A stretch of 64,000 nucleotides of DNA from Micropterus salmoides (taxonomy: Eukaryota; Chordata; Actinopteri; Centrarchiformes; Centrarchidae), in the NCBI RefSeq assembly GCF_014851395.1, contig NW_024040040.1, forward strand, positions 25,401,000 through 25,464,999, given 5' to 3'. Made by a program: the position numbers and the translations under genes. Shown piece by piece: positions 46,408-58,857 of this stretch (positions within the stretch are counted from its first letter, which is position 1; every line of letters starts with the position of its first letter). Under the pieces are notes generated by a model, which did no database searches, had not been told where the DNA came from, and saw only the letters and a list, made by a program, of their open reading frames with translations.

Positions 46408-47325
46408 GCCTCTAGGCGTGGCAGCTGGGCCGACGTCATCAGTCGGCGCCCAGCTACGACGAACTCTTGGAGGTGGTGACGTGGGTGGTGGCCAAACTCA
46501 ATATCGATTGGCCGCAGGCTGTGCAGCACCACGCACCGCCTCCGCGCCGGACTCTGCCGTTCAACTCATTGTGCAGGATTTGCGCAACTCATTGTTCAAA
46601 TCCTGGAGCAGGCCCTTTTCAGCACGCCTGACTACTCCCCCGCTCTTGGATTACAGAAACGTTGCGGGGGTTAAGGGATTCGGCTATGGGACGATGCCCC
46701 GGGTTGAGGATGCTTTGGCCAGCTATCTCTCACCCGACCTTGCGTCGTCCCTTAAGGATCCGGCGCTGCCCACCAAGCCATGTCGGATGACGTCTGCTCT
46801 GGTGGGCAAGGCTTACATGGCGGCGGGCCGGGCTGGTGCGAGCCTGCACACAATGGCTGTTCTGCAGGCGTACCAGGCCGACCTGTTGAAGGACATGGAC
46901 CAAGGGGGGGGCCCCTTGTCACCGAGCTCCGCAGAGCTACGGATCTGTCGCTCTGGGTCACCAAGGAGACGGCCTGCGCCATTGGCCGCTCCATGTCAGC
47001 GCTGGTGGCCATGGAGTGGCACCTGTGGCTCAACCTTTCGGGCATCCAGGAGAAGGAGAAGTCCCTCCTACTTGATGCACCTGTCGCGACCTCTGGCCTG
47101 TTCGGCGAGGTGCTGAACACCGTCGTCAACAGGTTCCAGCGTGTCAGAATGCAAGGAGAGGCGTTCCAGCAATATCTCCCTCGCCGCTGCAGAGAGGCGG
47201 TCTCAGCCTTCTACCAGCTCCTACCGCCAGAGCCAGGTGGAGTGTCGCTTCTCGTGGTCCCCCTCAGCAAACCTGGGACTCGAGGCGGCGCTCTCGCCCA
47301 CAGCCCCCCGAGAAAACCGATCTGA
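46400..47325 (+). pseudogene. DIRS gag-like protein, broken
   Basis: The first frame (from 46400, beginning inside the ITR) contains PPLLDYRNVAGVKGFGYG, SYLSPDLASSLKDPALPTKP and LQAYQADLLKDMDQ. It is lost at a G-run near 46902-46909 and continues in another frame as TELRRATDLSLWVTKETACA, HLWLNLSGIQEKEKSLLLDA and TSGLFGEVLNTVVNRFQ. This block order is the DIRS1 gag of fish as I recall it. The N-terminal part of a full-length gag is missing. Function: structural protein of the retroelement particle. Confidence 0.7.
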
Positions 47326-47384
47326 GGACCGTTATTCAGTCTCGCCGGGGTCAGGGGAAGAGGTCCTGAGGCTTCGAGCGTCCG

Positions 47385-47816
47385 ATTTTAGATCTGCAGC
47401 GCCTGAACCAGGCTCTGAGGTGGTTCAGGTTCAAGATGCTCACCATCCCCGCCATCGTGTGTCACATCCAATCCGAGGATTGGTTTGTCACGATAGATCT
47501 ACGAGACGCATATTTCCATATCTCCATCCGTCCCTCTCACAGGAAGTTCCTGAGGTTCACCTTTGGGGGCGCGGCGTACCAGTATCGGGTTCTTCCGTTC
47601 GGCCTAGCACTCTCCCCTTGCACGTTCACCAAGTGTATGGATGCAGCTCTGGCTCCGCTGAGGCTCCAGGGCATCCGCGTGCTGAACTACATCGATGACT
47701 GGCTCGTTCTGGCCAGGTCTCAGGGGTTGGCTGTTCGGCATCGAGATGTCGTCCTTGGCCACCTTCAGCGTTTGGGGCTGCGGCTCAATGCGAAGAAGAG
47801 CGGACTACGTTCCTAG
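47385..47816 (+). pseudogene. DIRS reverse transcriptase
   Basis: It reads ILDLQRLNQALRW, then EDWFVTIDLRDAYFHISI with the catalytic Asp, FGGAAYQYRVLPFGLALSPC, and NYIDDWLVLA with the catalytic Asp pair. It stops at 47814-47816 after LRLNAKKSG, where the next part continues in a different frame. All RT catalytic residues visible here are intact, but the front of the domain is missing. Confidence 0.88.
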
Positions 47817-48601
47817 GGGTGGTGTGGGACTCAACGTCGATGCGGGCCCAACTATCTCCTGCATGTGTCGAGTCCATTTTATCCATGGTAACCGGGGTGA
47901 AGCTAGGCCGAACCATCACAGCGAAACACTTTCAGAGGGTGTTGGGTCTCATGGCAGCTGCATCCAGCATAGTACCTTCTGGCCTGCTACATATGAGAGC
48001 CCTGCAGTGGTGGCTGAAGACCAAGGGGTTCTCCCCGAGGGATACGAGCAGGTGCCTTCGTTCCCTGTCTGTATGGAAGAAACCTTGGTTCTTGTCCCAG
48101 GGTCCCACGTTAGGGGCGCCATGTCGCCGGACAATTGTTTCGACAAACGCCTCCCTCACAGGGTGGGGTGCGCTCATGGACCCCAAGGTGCCGTCCAGTA
48201 TGACAGGGTCTATGGTGCTGCAGGCGTTTCATCCCCCACCTCATGTGACGGAGAGCCCTGTCAGGGCACTGAGTATTTACACTCTGAGGTCCTCCCGGTG
48301 GAGGAAAGCAGACCAGTTGCTGGTGTGTTTTGGGTCCCCCAAGGCTGGGCTCCCCGCTTCTAAACACACTATCAGCAACTGGATAGTTCAGGCTATTTCC
48401 CTGGCCTATCAGGTGCACGGTTTGCCTTCACCTATGGCCGTGAGGGCCCACTCTACTAGAGGCATGGCGGCCTCTAGGGCCCTCCTCTCAGGGGCTTCTC
48501 TTCGGGATGTGTGTGAGGCAGCTGGCTGGGCCACTCCACACACGTTCATCAGATTTTACAGTCTGGACCTTCCTTCTGCGCCTTCCTTCTTGTTCCCATA
48601 G
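47800..48601 (+). pseudogene. DIRS RNase H fused by deletion to tyrosine recombinase C-terminus
   Basis: The open frame begins with the RT/RNase H connection (FLGVVWDS, HFQRVLGLMAAASSIVPSGL) and reaches TIVSTNASLTGWGALMD, where the first RNase H catalytic Asp (usual TDAS) reads Asn. Directly after this, a deletion joins it in frame to the recombinase: VRALSIYTLRSSRWRKADQL, then RAHSTRGMAASRAL (His..Arg box) and ATPHTFIRFYSLD with the catalytic Tyr. The rest of RNase H and the recombinase N-terminal part are gone. It ends within the right ITR. Confidence 0.85.
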
Positions 48602-48641
48602 TGTCGTCACCGACACAGTTCGAGTTCCCTCGAAGGGGAAC
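48592..48641 (-). repeat. DIRS right inverted terminal repeat
   Basis: Inverted copy of 46358-46407. Its inner edge overlaps the last codons of the recombinase frame. Confidence 0.9.
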
Positions 48642-49230
48642 GTCTCGGGTTACGTATGGAACCCTTCTTCCCCGAGAAGGGGAACGAGACACGCCACGCC
48701 TCGCCCCGCCTGGAGCACCTTGCTTCATAGCAAAGAACTGGTTTGTCCTGTGTGCCGGTGTGCTTTATACGCCCCTGTGAAAGAAAAACTGAACATTAAT
48801 TATGTTCATTTAAGTTAGGCGAGTTACGTAATTGCGTAAGTTACGCAAGTGACGTAAGTTAACTTACATACGTAGTTATTTTAACCCAAACCATGATCTT
48901 TTCCTGACCTTAACCAAGTACTTTTTGTGCCTAAACCTAACCTAATTGCAACATTTCACAACTTCAATAACGTGGCATTTCAAAATGGCGATGTTTCAAA
49001 ATGCTAGCGATTTATTTTGAAAGTCTAACCGGACGTTGCATATTTATCGTTGCTAACTTTACTGGACATTGTATATTTGTTGTTGCTAAGCGTTGCTAAC
49101 TTGACCGCGGAGCCTTAAACGTCTACAAATTATGCTAAAGGGGTACCCAGGGCGTTAAAAAGCGACGCCAAAGGGCCTTGACCAAGCGTCAATATGTGAC
49201 AAATCGGAAGTGAGAATGTGTTGGATTTAA

Positions 49231-52200
49231 CTGCAGGAAACTATGAGACATAAATGAGACATTAAAGGATGGGCAGTAAGGTGTAGTGATGTGCTGAGTA
49301 TTTCAAACTTGAGCTCAGGCAAATAGGATCGACAGTGTGTGCTACCTGCCGTTCTTCCCATTGGACTTGCAAAGTAGCAAATAGAAGGCTGAATAATCAT
49401 CATGAAACCAATAAAATGCATTCAGCTGAATTCAGAAACTAGTAATGTCTTGAAAAAAGGCACAACAATGAAGCTAAGCCTGAAAACTATCCTGATTTAG
49501 GCCAGTCTGGACTTAAGCGACATTTGCATAACTGTTAATGGCCTGCAGAAACTTGAGTAGCAGAGCAATATTATTATTCTTTTTTGGCCCAATGATCATG
49601 TCGCGACCCCTCCGATATATCTTTCAACCTCTTGGGAGTCCAAAAGTCTATAGAATTCACGGCAATCACTACTACTCACACATACAATGATTGCAGCCAA
49701 TATTTACCAACAGCTTTTCCATAATCCACCATATTCCTTTTGGTGCTTTAATGAGCAGCAGATAATGACCAGCGATGGCAGAAAAGGGCTGATATACATC
49801 ACAGCGGGACAGGAAATTAAACATGGATTAAGGAGATGGTTTATCCTTGCTGTTTGATAGCCAAGGCAGATTATAATACATGCGTAATGATGGAGGTGTT
49901 AAGGTTGGCTGTAATTTTAACACCATGAAAATCGGCTTATGTGCACTGACTATTTTCTCCATGTTGATCTGAATGCAAAAGCTCTATTTCATATATTTCT
50001 TGCTGATATGGCAGTGAGGATTAGGATGAAAATAGGACCTGCTTCTGCTGCCTGATGTGATGCTTTAATTCAAAAGATCAGCGCTTCACTTTTACAGAGG
50101 GTGATGGTTTATCACCGGTGTTTTCAGCCTCCACCTTGGCTGAAAAGCAATACATGTAACTTCTAACCTCCATCATATGCGTCAATAGAAAAAAAGTTCT
50201 GAACTACTCCCAATCCCTTTCTTCTTCTATTGAACACAGACTTGTTATTTTCTTGCCAAAGTGTGACATTATATTTGTTTTTCTTGTACACAAGAGTGGA
50301 GAGTCCATTGTCACAGATACAAAGTCACTTTATTACTTCTGATGTCAGCCATGGTAACTGCTGTGCAGCTGGTCCACCACCAGACAGGAGCGGGGGGGGG
50401 CTGGATCTCATATGTGTCTTTTTCTAAAAGCCGCTGCAGATAATTCAATCAACGGATCCTTTGTTGTCACTGTTCCTCTTGACCCTTCTGTTATACTGTC
50501 ACCAAAAGGAAACTGAATCCATTTGGTGTCACAAAAATAGTTGTCAGACTCAGAGTCGTTTTCAGATTGAATGGGAGGCTTCTCCAAATTCCTCCAGATG
50601 ATACCTTTGATGTCAGCTCTGTTGGAAACATCGCCATGTTGCTTGCTCTGTCACTCTTAGCTGTGCTATCTGATGCAGGGATCTATTCTTGCCTATTTGC
50701 ACAATCCTTGCTGATTCTGTTTTGCACATGAACATAGATTTTTTTATTGAGGTTTTTAAGCAAAGAGGGAGTTGACAAAGACAACACAGTAAAGGGTCTT
50801 TTTTAGTGACATGTAATGGGTTACATCTTCTAGGCACATATATGTAGTATGTTTTTCCCAGTATTTTACATATAATAAATTAATCATATCACAGCCTTAC
50901 AGTAACTGCCATTTTCTACACACAGTTTATTTGGTTGACAGTTGCAGTCCAGTGTTTGTAGGAGGGATTGGCTGCAGCCATTTCCGTGTGATGGCTTTCT
51001 TGCTAGCAGGCAGATTTAAAAAAAAATGTTTCATCCTGAGCCATGAGTGTGTGTGGGATTTTCCCCAAGTATAATGTGACAAAAGAGCAATCAACTTCTA
51101 TTCCCAAAAAATATTATTTGCAATACATAGTGATACCTGCAGCTAAAGGAGGTTGAATTTTCACTAAAGTGCTGAGGTTTTGGGTTCAGCTTGATCTCTC
51201 TAAATTTGATATTTCAACATATTAACAACACTAAAAATGTAAGTAAAGCAACTCATGGCTTCAACCAGGTGGAGTTCTGTACTTTGGAAGTAGTGTTAGA
51301 GCAATCAATAAAATGACTGGCCATGCTTATTACAGTCCTGCGACAGCCACAGATACCGGATATTTTTCATGTTTGTGTCAGAGCATTTCATTGATTGCTG
51401 TTGGGATGGAAAGAGAATTCAACAAATAGAACAAAGTGCCTCTGAAATAAACTGCCTAACAGCTTTAACTGAACTTTTTAGGTAATAGCGTACTCTTCCT
51501 TAAATTGGCATGTTTTATAGTACTGCTTCATGTTTTACAATGTAAGGTTTTCAGGCAGCACACAAAATGATTGAGTGTAACATTTCTTTCAGAGCGAAAT
51601 TTTTTTCAGGAAACAGATTGTTTGAAGAACGTATGTGACTGTAGGGTTGCACCCAGACAGAGAGAGATAATTACTTAGAAAGATTATGTTTTGACAGCTG
51701 TAAACTGATTTTTTATCCAATTTCACACATAATTTGGGTGGGTGTAGCTGCGTAGCTGTATCTGACTGTATCAATTTTCAGATATGTATCGGCCAATCTT
51801 CAACTCCCCTGTGCTTCATGCCATTTGATCTTGTGTCAAAGATATTCAACAAGGCTCTGCTTTGTCTGTAGTAAATATAAAATTCACATACTCAACACTT
51901 TGTACCCAGTGAATCACACAGGACAGGGGAATGCTGCTGCAGTGGCCAGAACTCTGAAGCAATTTCCACTTCTGGCACTTCACCGCACTTTAGATTGTAA
52001 CTAACCATCTTGGCCAATACCTTTGCAAACCTTGCTGCTGTGATAGACATCCTATTGTGGGTCTGATGGTCTAAATGTGTACAGTATCAACTTTGAGGCA
52101 TGTCAGATACCATTGCCTGGTGAAATATAGTGCCACAATGTGAAACAGAAAAAAATTGCGCGCAAGCACAGGGATGTTATAAGCTCACAGCATCCATCGG

Positions 52201-52585
52201 TGTCGCTCTCAGGTTTTAATTAAGTGAAAAACTAAAATCACACATAACTTAAGGTCCTTTAGTTGAAGATACTGTGTCCAAGGATTCATTATTCATCATT
52301 CTGAGTTTGGAAAGTCACACTTGATTTGTGTAATCCATCCCACTGAACATTACGTCTATATTTTCATGACAATACAACACTGGCAAAACATAATGGAGAC
52401 CTGATGTTCACAGTGATAGATTACACAACTTAAGTAAGTTTCAAGAGTCTGACTGGCTTTTATAATGACCCCATTCATTTAGGATCATTTTATAAGTCAG
52501 AAAGTTAGCGGCTGTTAGGAAGTGTAGGAAAAATACATCCAAAACAAACTATATAGTGTCTATTTGAAAATGATAAGGAAAAATG
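49231..52585. other. Gene-free DNA
   Basis: I found no exon here resembling the second half of the VSTM2A Ig domain, nor other coding domains. The piece 49830-50110 is non-repetitive in look. Nothing else is supported. Confidence 0.35.
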
Positions 52586-52589
52586 TTAA

Positions 52590-53257
52590 AGAGGTGGTAT
52601 TATGCTTTTTGCCTTTTTCCCTCTCCTTTATTGAGTTACATATCTTTTTTGTGCATGTAATAGGTTTGCAAAGTGAAAAAGTCCAAAGTCCACCCCAAAG
52701 GGAGTTCCCATCTCCGACAGATAACACTGCTTTCTCGCAAAATGCGCCTCATATAATGCTCGCCAAGCGGTTAGTCCGACACGCCCTCAAAAACACCAGT
52801 GGAAAAACACTGAGCTGCAGCACACCTCTCCTCTCCCTTCCAAACACTAGCGACCCTCCAGGCAGTCAATGGACAGAAAGTTCTTACTGTGATCTATAAT
52901 AATGTATAATAACTCACCACTCTGAAAGTCTTACTCCAGTCTATGTTGCCAAGCTGGTCTGCAACGTGTACAGCCTGTTTACCGGCTTCTGACTGACCCG
53001 CCCTTCTCTGCTTCTGATTGGCTAGTAGTCCTTAACTAGGAACTGCGCATGTGCAACTCCCAACAAAGATCATTTAGAGACAAGATGTATCACTCCAAAG
53101 CTAAAACAAAGCCTTCAACACAGGGTAAAAGAGGAGTTGCAGCAATGTGCAGTATGACAAAAATATGGTGTTTTTTGAAAATGAAACCATGTAAACCTGT
53201 TCTGGTATAACCCCTAAATAGGATTTTGAACCTGAAAATGAGCATAATACCACCTCT
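52590..53257. mobile_element. 668-bp TTAA-flanked MITE
   Basis: TTAA duplications (52586-52589, 53258-53261) flank the inverted ends AGAGGTGGTATTATGCT / AGCATAATACCACCTCT, a perfect 17-bp terminal repeat. The body ('gtgcatgtaataggtttgcaaagtg', here split, and 'ctgcgcatgtgcaactcccaac') matches a frequent teleost repeat from memory. No transposase. Confidence 0.85.
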
Positions 53258-53261
53258 TTAA

Positions 53262-54779
53262 ATAACAAGCCATGTCCATGGCTGCATGCACGCCTTCCTC
53301 TTCATCCCACCCTACCCATACTTTACGTTACTGCATGTGCAAATAAGAATAACTTGATGAATTGCTGACATGTAAAACTTGTGTGTTCTTGAGGTTATGG
53401 AACTCCACGAGTAAGTTGGGGCAGGACGACCGTATAATATATAAGGAAGACAGTATGGCTTTTAGTTTAATGCTAGATCATTATGGTTGCAGGTTATTGC
53501 CAGAGGCAGAGCAGAGGATGATTTGTTTCAGCTTACAGGACTCATGGCTTATAATGCTTTCCCTGAGGAGCTTAGACCTGATGTAGTGGACTTTTATTGG
53601 CTATCATGATTCATTTCTCTAATTGCTTCCACTGCCCCTATTCACCTACATTCACTGAGATATAGATAATTACATGCCCACTGCCAGATTTTGAATATGT
53701 AATGTTTTGTGTCTTATTTAGTAGAAATAATTACATTTAACCATGTCACCTCATGCACATATTATTGTTATTTTATAGTCTATAAGTCATAGTCCACACA
53801 ATTATCTTAGGCTTTGCCTGCATGTTGGAGACAAAGAAAAAGTAAGTATGAGATGGGTTTTTTTTGTTGCCATATCTAGGTGACTGAATGGGACCTTTAG
53901 AGATTCCCCAAAAAGTCATAACTTAGTCAAATCTCAAATCACTTGTGGTTATAATAAATGTTGTATCACCTGCTGCGTTCAAACCAGGCTGCTTAGAACA
54001 CAACCTGTTTTTCACTTACAGCACAACCATGTAATGTGCAATGCAATTAATCACAGCTTATTAACTATTGTAAGTCAACACACACCCCAGACTCTCAAAC
54101 CAGTGTAATATTAACTAAATACAACTGTAACATTACATGATCAACAATAAACCTGTAACCTGTTTGCAGCCAATGTTAATAATTAACCTGATGGCAGTCA
54201 GCGGGAAGTAAATGTTTACGTTAATCATCCAAGCAAACAAATGCTTATTCATCTTTTCATAACAAACAACAGTCAGAGTTAACCTCCCGTAGGTTGTAGC
54301 TAAAGCAAGAAGCAAGCTAACGTTAGATGGCCAATGCTGAGTTAAACATGTTTACTAAACTCAGGTTACTAACCTATTTTGCATTCAGCGTATCTTTTGT
54401 TTGGGTCTTATTGTATAAAGGTTTAAAGCCTCTGAGTTTAAGCCTTTAAAATTTCCTTATTTACTATTTGATTTGGTAGCTAATAATTGTTTCTGGTTTC
54501 TGTTCGCCCTTAAAACAATGTTTCACATGCCACGGCACCAAATACAAATTACAAATTCAGCACTGGTTATAGGTAACTAAGGGAGTGAAATAACAGCAAG
54601 CTCATAAGACATTTCCTAAAAATAAACATTGTTCACGAGTCCCGCACCTTGAGTCAGAGTCAAGTCTGAAGTCATTGTGTGTGCGACTTTAGTGCTACAA
54701 TCATCAGAACTCAGTGTTTCCAGTGAATAAAGAATGTACAATATCCATCGAGAATAAACATCCCTAGATTTGCTTGTAT
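53262..54779. other. Gene-free DNA
   Basis: No exon, repeat end or RNA gene recognised. Confidence 0.35.
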
Positions 54780-54783
54780 TTAA

Positions 54784-56883
54784 AGGTTCAGTGTGTAATA
54801 TTTCTGAGGATCTATTGACAGAAATGCTATATATTATCCATAACTATGTTGTCAGTGGTGTAAAGACCTTCCATAATGAATCATTTTGTTTTTACTACCT
54901 TAGAATGAGACATTTTTATCTACATAACCGCAGGCACCCCCTTCTATGGAGGTCGCTGTATTTTGTCGTCATGTTTCTACCATAGCCGTCAACGAACTAA
55001 CAGCGCTACAGAGCGCATTTCGTCATCACGGTTTTCTTCTTCTGCTTGTATAATAGTATGTAGACGCGTCACTTCATTGAATACATACATAGAAGAAGAA
55101 GAAGGAATAATAATATGCAGTCTCTGAGTAGTCGTAAGAAGAGAAGTGACATTTGGACAAACAAACGAGCACACACATGTTATTTAGCACAAGAGCCGAC
55201 AGCCTGTGGATCTTTATACTACGAAGTCAGAGGAGTCGGGACAGATGCAAACAACTGATGCCAGAAATCACGGATGTTGTGGATTTTCTCAGATGGAAGG
55301 CTATAATGTGGGGCAGATGTTTTCAAAGCAGTGCTGAAGTTGTCGGTTTTCTGCTGGACAGGTAATTAACTTAATTTTGTCAGACTTTAGCAATGCAAAT
55401 GAAAACTATTGTTTGATAGCTTTAGCTTGAAGCTGGCCATAATCACAGAGAGCCCTGATGTGTTTACCCTGTCAGTGGTGTGAAATATGTAGTTGCATTA
55501 ATTTCATGTCCCCTACTTATTCTCTAGCCTGTGGGCTGGCTTTGCCGGTGACGTTAGCGAGACAATCAGCTGATCAGTAACGTTAATTGGCAATATAACC
55601 GTAATGTTAGCTTAGAGCATTGAAGCATCAGCCAGCTAAACTTTTACTGCCCTGGTAGAAAAATCATGTAAGGTTAGTTGCATTGGTTTATTCTCCAGTG
55701 CTGGCTTTGGCCTGGGGTGTAAAATATGTAGATGGATTAATTTCATGTAGTTACTCTCTCTCCAGTGCTCTGTTTTGGCTTTGTCAGTTACGTTCATGAG
55801 ACAATCAGCTGATCACTAATTGGCAATAAAATGGCAGCTTCCAGCGTTGAAGCTCAGATCAGCCAGCTAAACTTTTACTGTGCTGGTAGAAATAATATGT
55901 AGTTGGATTGTAATTTCATGTAGTTATTCTCCAGCCTCTGTTATGGCTTTGTTACGTGGAAAGAAATGTGCCCTTAATCTCCTGAGACAAACCGCTGATG
56001 AATATTATTGGCAATAAAACGGTAACAGCAGAAGCTCAGATCAGCAGCTAAACTTCACATTTTACTGCCCTGGTGGAAAACATGTAGTTCTTTTTACTGC
56101 TAATGGTGATATATAAGAATACGGTGTGCCTATCATGTGACCAATAATGAATACTTTCCGAATTTGTTTTTTGGATATTGCTTCCCTACTGTGCACACAA
56201 ATGTGCAATTTGTACTTTCAAATGCTAAATCAATTAAAAACATTGCACCGTTTTACCACAAGCTAAAATTATGGCTGCCAGTACTACTTTGTATTTCTAT
56301 TTCTGTATTTAAAAAAATTTAAATATACATTTTGGTAAGATTTGCATGCTTATCTAATTAAGTAAAGTGACAGGAGCCTTGATCCTCACCAGTCAATGCC
56401 TTTGTAAACTTTATGTATTATGTGGTTTATGAGCTTACATTGTCCTGTTATCTGTCAGTGGTCATACTGGATGCACTAGATGTCATAGTTTTTGAGATGT
56501 TCTTCAATTACTTTGGTATGTTAGTCCAGATGAGCCAACCCTCCCAAGTTGTAAAATACTGTATTACAGGAGTATGAGACATCATGTAGGACTTCATTTC
56601 TTGATGTGTCTGTTGTTTATTAATGAACAAGTACTAATAATATTTTTTTTTTAAAAACATATGGTTTTACTGAATAATTAAGCAAATATAATTTCTTAAT
56701 ATATATATCCAAAGAAACCTAATTTCTTGACTGGCAACTCTCTGCTATCTCATAGATGATATCTTGCCTATCTATCTGTCCTGTCTCAGCCACCGTAGCT
56801 ATACTACTCGCTTGGATAGGGGATCGGGGGTGCAATTCTCAACCCTCACCACTAGATGTCACTAAAACTTACACACTGAACCT
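54784..56883. mobile_element. TTAA-target DNA transposon, copy 2 (inverted relative of 15941-17576)
   Basis: Ends AGGTTCAGTGTGTAATA and, inverted, AGGTTCAGTGTGTAAGT, with TTAA on both sides (54780-54783 and 56884-56887). From about 55262 rightwards it matches the reverse complement of copy 1, including three diverged tandem units of about 175-240 bp (55474, 55716, 55890). A further 480 bp at the left (54784-55261) is not present in copy 1. No transposase is recognised; the open frame at 55153-55365 has no domain I know. Confidence 0.75.
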
Positions 56884-56887
56884 TTAA

Positions 56888-58857
56888 TTAAAATGTCCTT
56901 CCTAATAATTCCAGATTTTTTCTAATTTTTAAACAAAAACAACATTTGTTGAAGGAGGAGGATTACTGACCCTTCGCTAAGCCACAGCCCAAATGCACAG
57001 CTGGCCAATCACAGTGTAGTAGAGGACTTGCTCTAACTGAGGTCTGACACTTTTATGGCACGTATGTATAAGGTTTCGTTTTGTAGCTCTTTTTTTTGCT
57101 ATATTTTTCCAAGATATGGTCAAACACTGTTCCTAGGTTTGCTTGTAATAATTACAATCTCTACCAAGAGAGGTTGAAAGGAGAAGTACAATTTATTCCC
57201 TTTCCAAAACCTCAAACAAATCTAGAAAAATCAAGGTGGTGGATTGTTCCTAATGTAATGTTAGTTAGCTAACGCTGGTTAAATTACTACTGAATATTAT
57301 ATATTATATATTATATAACCGTACTGTTTTTGCTTTTTAATTACTGTAATAGTGAATAGAAACCACAGGGAGAGTGTTAATCCTTATTATCTTTGTGCTT
57401 TGTCTCAATCCTCAGGTGCTGCAGTGGTTCACTTTTACTCTTGTGATCGGTAGGCTTTAGCTTCTGTCTGTTGACTTGTTTTTAGTTTTCATTTCAATAG
57501 GAGCAGAACAGTTCATTTGTATTTTTTAAACCTTCATTTTATGTAACAAGCTGCTAAATGATTTTTCGCATTGCTGTGAAGTACTGCAGGTAACACGAGA
57601 AATACCTGTTAAGGTGAAGAGCATTAATCTCAATTTTAGTGTAAAACTTTAGTACAAAATTGTACTGACAACAGACTGCCAGTGCAAAATATCCAGCTAA
57701 TTATTTTGTTATAGACCTAACAAGTGACAGCAGTAGCCCAGAGGTTATGAAGAATCTTTAAGGTTGTCAGTGCGCGTACCAGGGCAAGCTCAGAAAAAAA
57801 CCTGCTAACAATCAGAATCAAAGCTACATCAGAATAAAAATGTCTTCCAAATTTCCTCAGTCAGAATACATTGACCCACTGTGTAAATACAGCTGTGTAT
57901 TTGTCAAAAGTTGTGGTGAAATGGCAGATTTTGTTGCGTCAACACCATATACCATTTTATTGTTGGTGTGGCTGTATGGAATGTTACCAGTGTAGAGCAG
58001 GACGTGACTGGAGTACAGCGCAGGACTTACTTCACATTCCCAGGATAAATGAAGCACCATGTTCCTTACAGATGATTGTCTAGTAATAAGACTAACGTGT
58101 GGTGACGCCGGCATGCTGCAGGACCTGCTACACTTCATTAAGGCAACCTGCTGACAGTGACGTGACAAAAACCATGCAGGGACTCTGCAGGAAGTGTGAC
58201 TTCCTCAGGCAGTGTTCTCATCAGTCATCCTGTCTGTCTGCTGGCATTAGCTTACTAACCACCACGAGGCTGATGGACTGACAGAGCAGCACAGGTAAAC
58301 AGGACGAGTTATTCTTTGAGACTGAAATTTGATGTTTAATGCACTTGTTCATTTTGGCTTATGTACATATTTTTAATAGTTAGTTTTTCATTGAGTTACC
58401 TGAATTTATGAATATCTTTTATCAGTGGATGTAGTTAGAGTGGATGATTTCCTTTCATTTGAATGAATAAATAGCAAAGAGCTCACATAGGGATTTGCAG
58501 GGATTTTACTACATCAGTCATGTAAAATTCCTCATAAAATAGATATGATAAAATATATTAAAGACTCACTAAAGCAACTACAGAAAAAAAGGCTGAGACT
58601 GAAGGTAAAATCGGGCCATTTCTACAAGATAATCAGGCACTATTAGGCCACCACTGGCCTAATAATGTCTGTGGCCACACATCGCTTTCAGCTTTGGCAG
58701 TGTTTCGCATTGTCTGCTGGCTGTAGTCGGCCCCTGTCAGTGGTTATTTAGGGGACCCATCATGTTGAATCAGCAACAGCATGTGAGAGACAGCTGTCTG
58801 ATGGAGACAAATTCAAGGAAACAATTTAATAAATGATGGAGAAACATAATGAACAAT
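56888..58857. other. Gene-free DNA
   Basis: A degenerate SINE head lies at about 57728-57790. Otherwise no coding exon is supported; open frames near 57857-58281 lack domains. Confidence 0.3.
57728..57790 (+). repeat. Degenerate tRNA-derived SINE head
   Basis: 'cagtagcccagaggtta' resembles a pol III A box of fish SINEs. The expected B box is eroded ('gtgcgcgtaccagggcaag'). Confidence 0.35.

Larger units (their letters stand above)
46350..48790 (+). mobile_element. DIRS-type tyrosine-recombinase retrotransposon, internally deleted
   Basis: Gag, reverse transcriptase/RNase H and tyrosine recombinase remnants follow each other on + between 50-bp inverted repeats (46358-46407 and 48592-48641) that differ at one position. 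DIRS elements have inverted rather than direct terminal repeats and integrate by a tyrosine recombinase through circular DNA. At about 2.3-2.4 kb it is far shorter than full-length fish DIRS1 elements (roughly 5-6 kb). The right boundary is uncertain: extra sequence with a TTCCCCGAGAAGGGGAA palindrome follows the ITR. Confidence 0.85.
46241..49223. mobile_element. DNA transposon with about 90-bp TIRs, split by a DIRS element
   Basis: The left end CAACCTGTTCTCACTCCCGA and the inverted right end CAACACATTCTCACTTCCGA stay similar for about 90 bp (through GGTCAAGGCCC, GGCGTC and TGGGTA.CCC). Flanks GATTTTA (left) and GATTTAA (right) may be a slightly mutated target duplication. Without the inserted DIRS the element is about 0.7 kb and non-coding, so non-autonomous. 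The superfamily is undetermined. Confidence 0.7.

Noticed and set aside
46752..47129. 125-residue open frame opposite the DIRS gag
   Set aside because: Antisense shadow of a GC-rich coding region.
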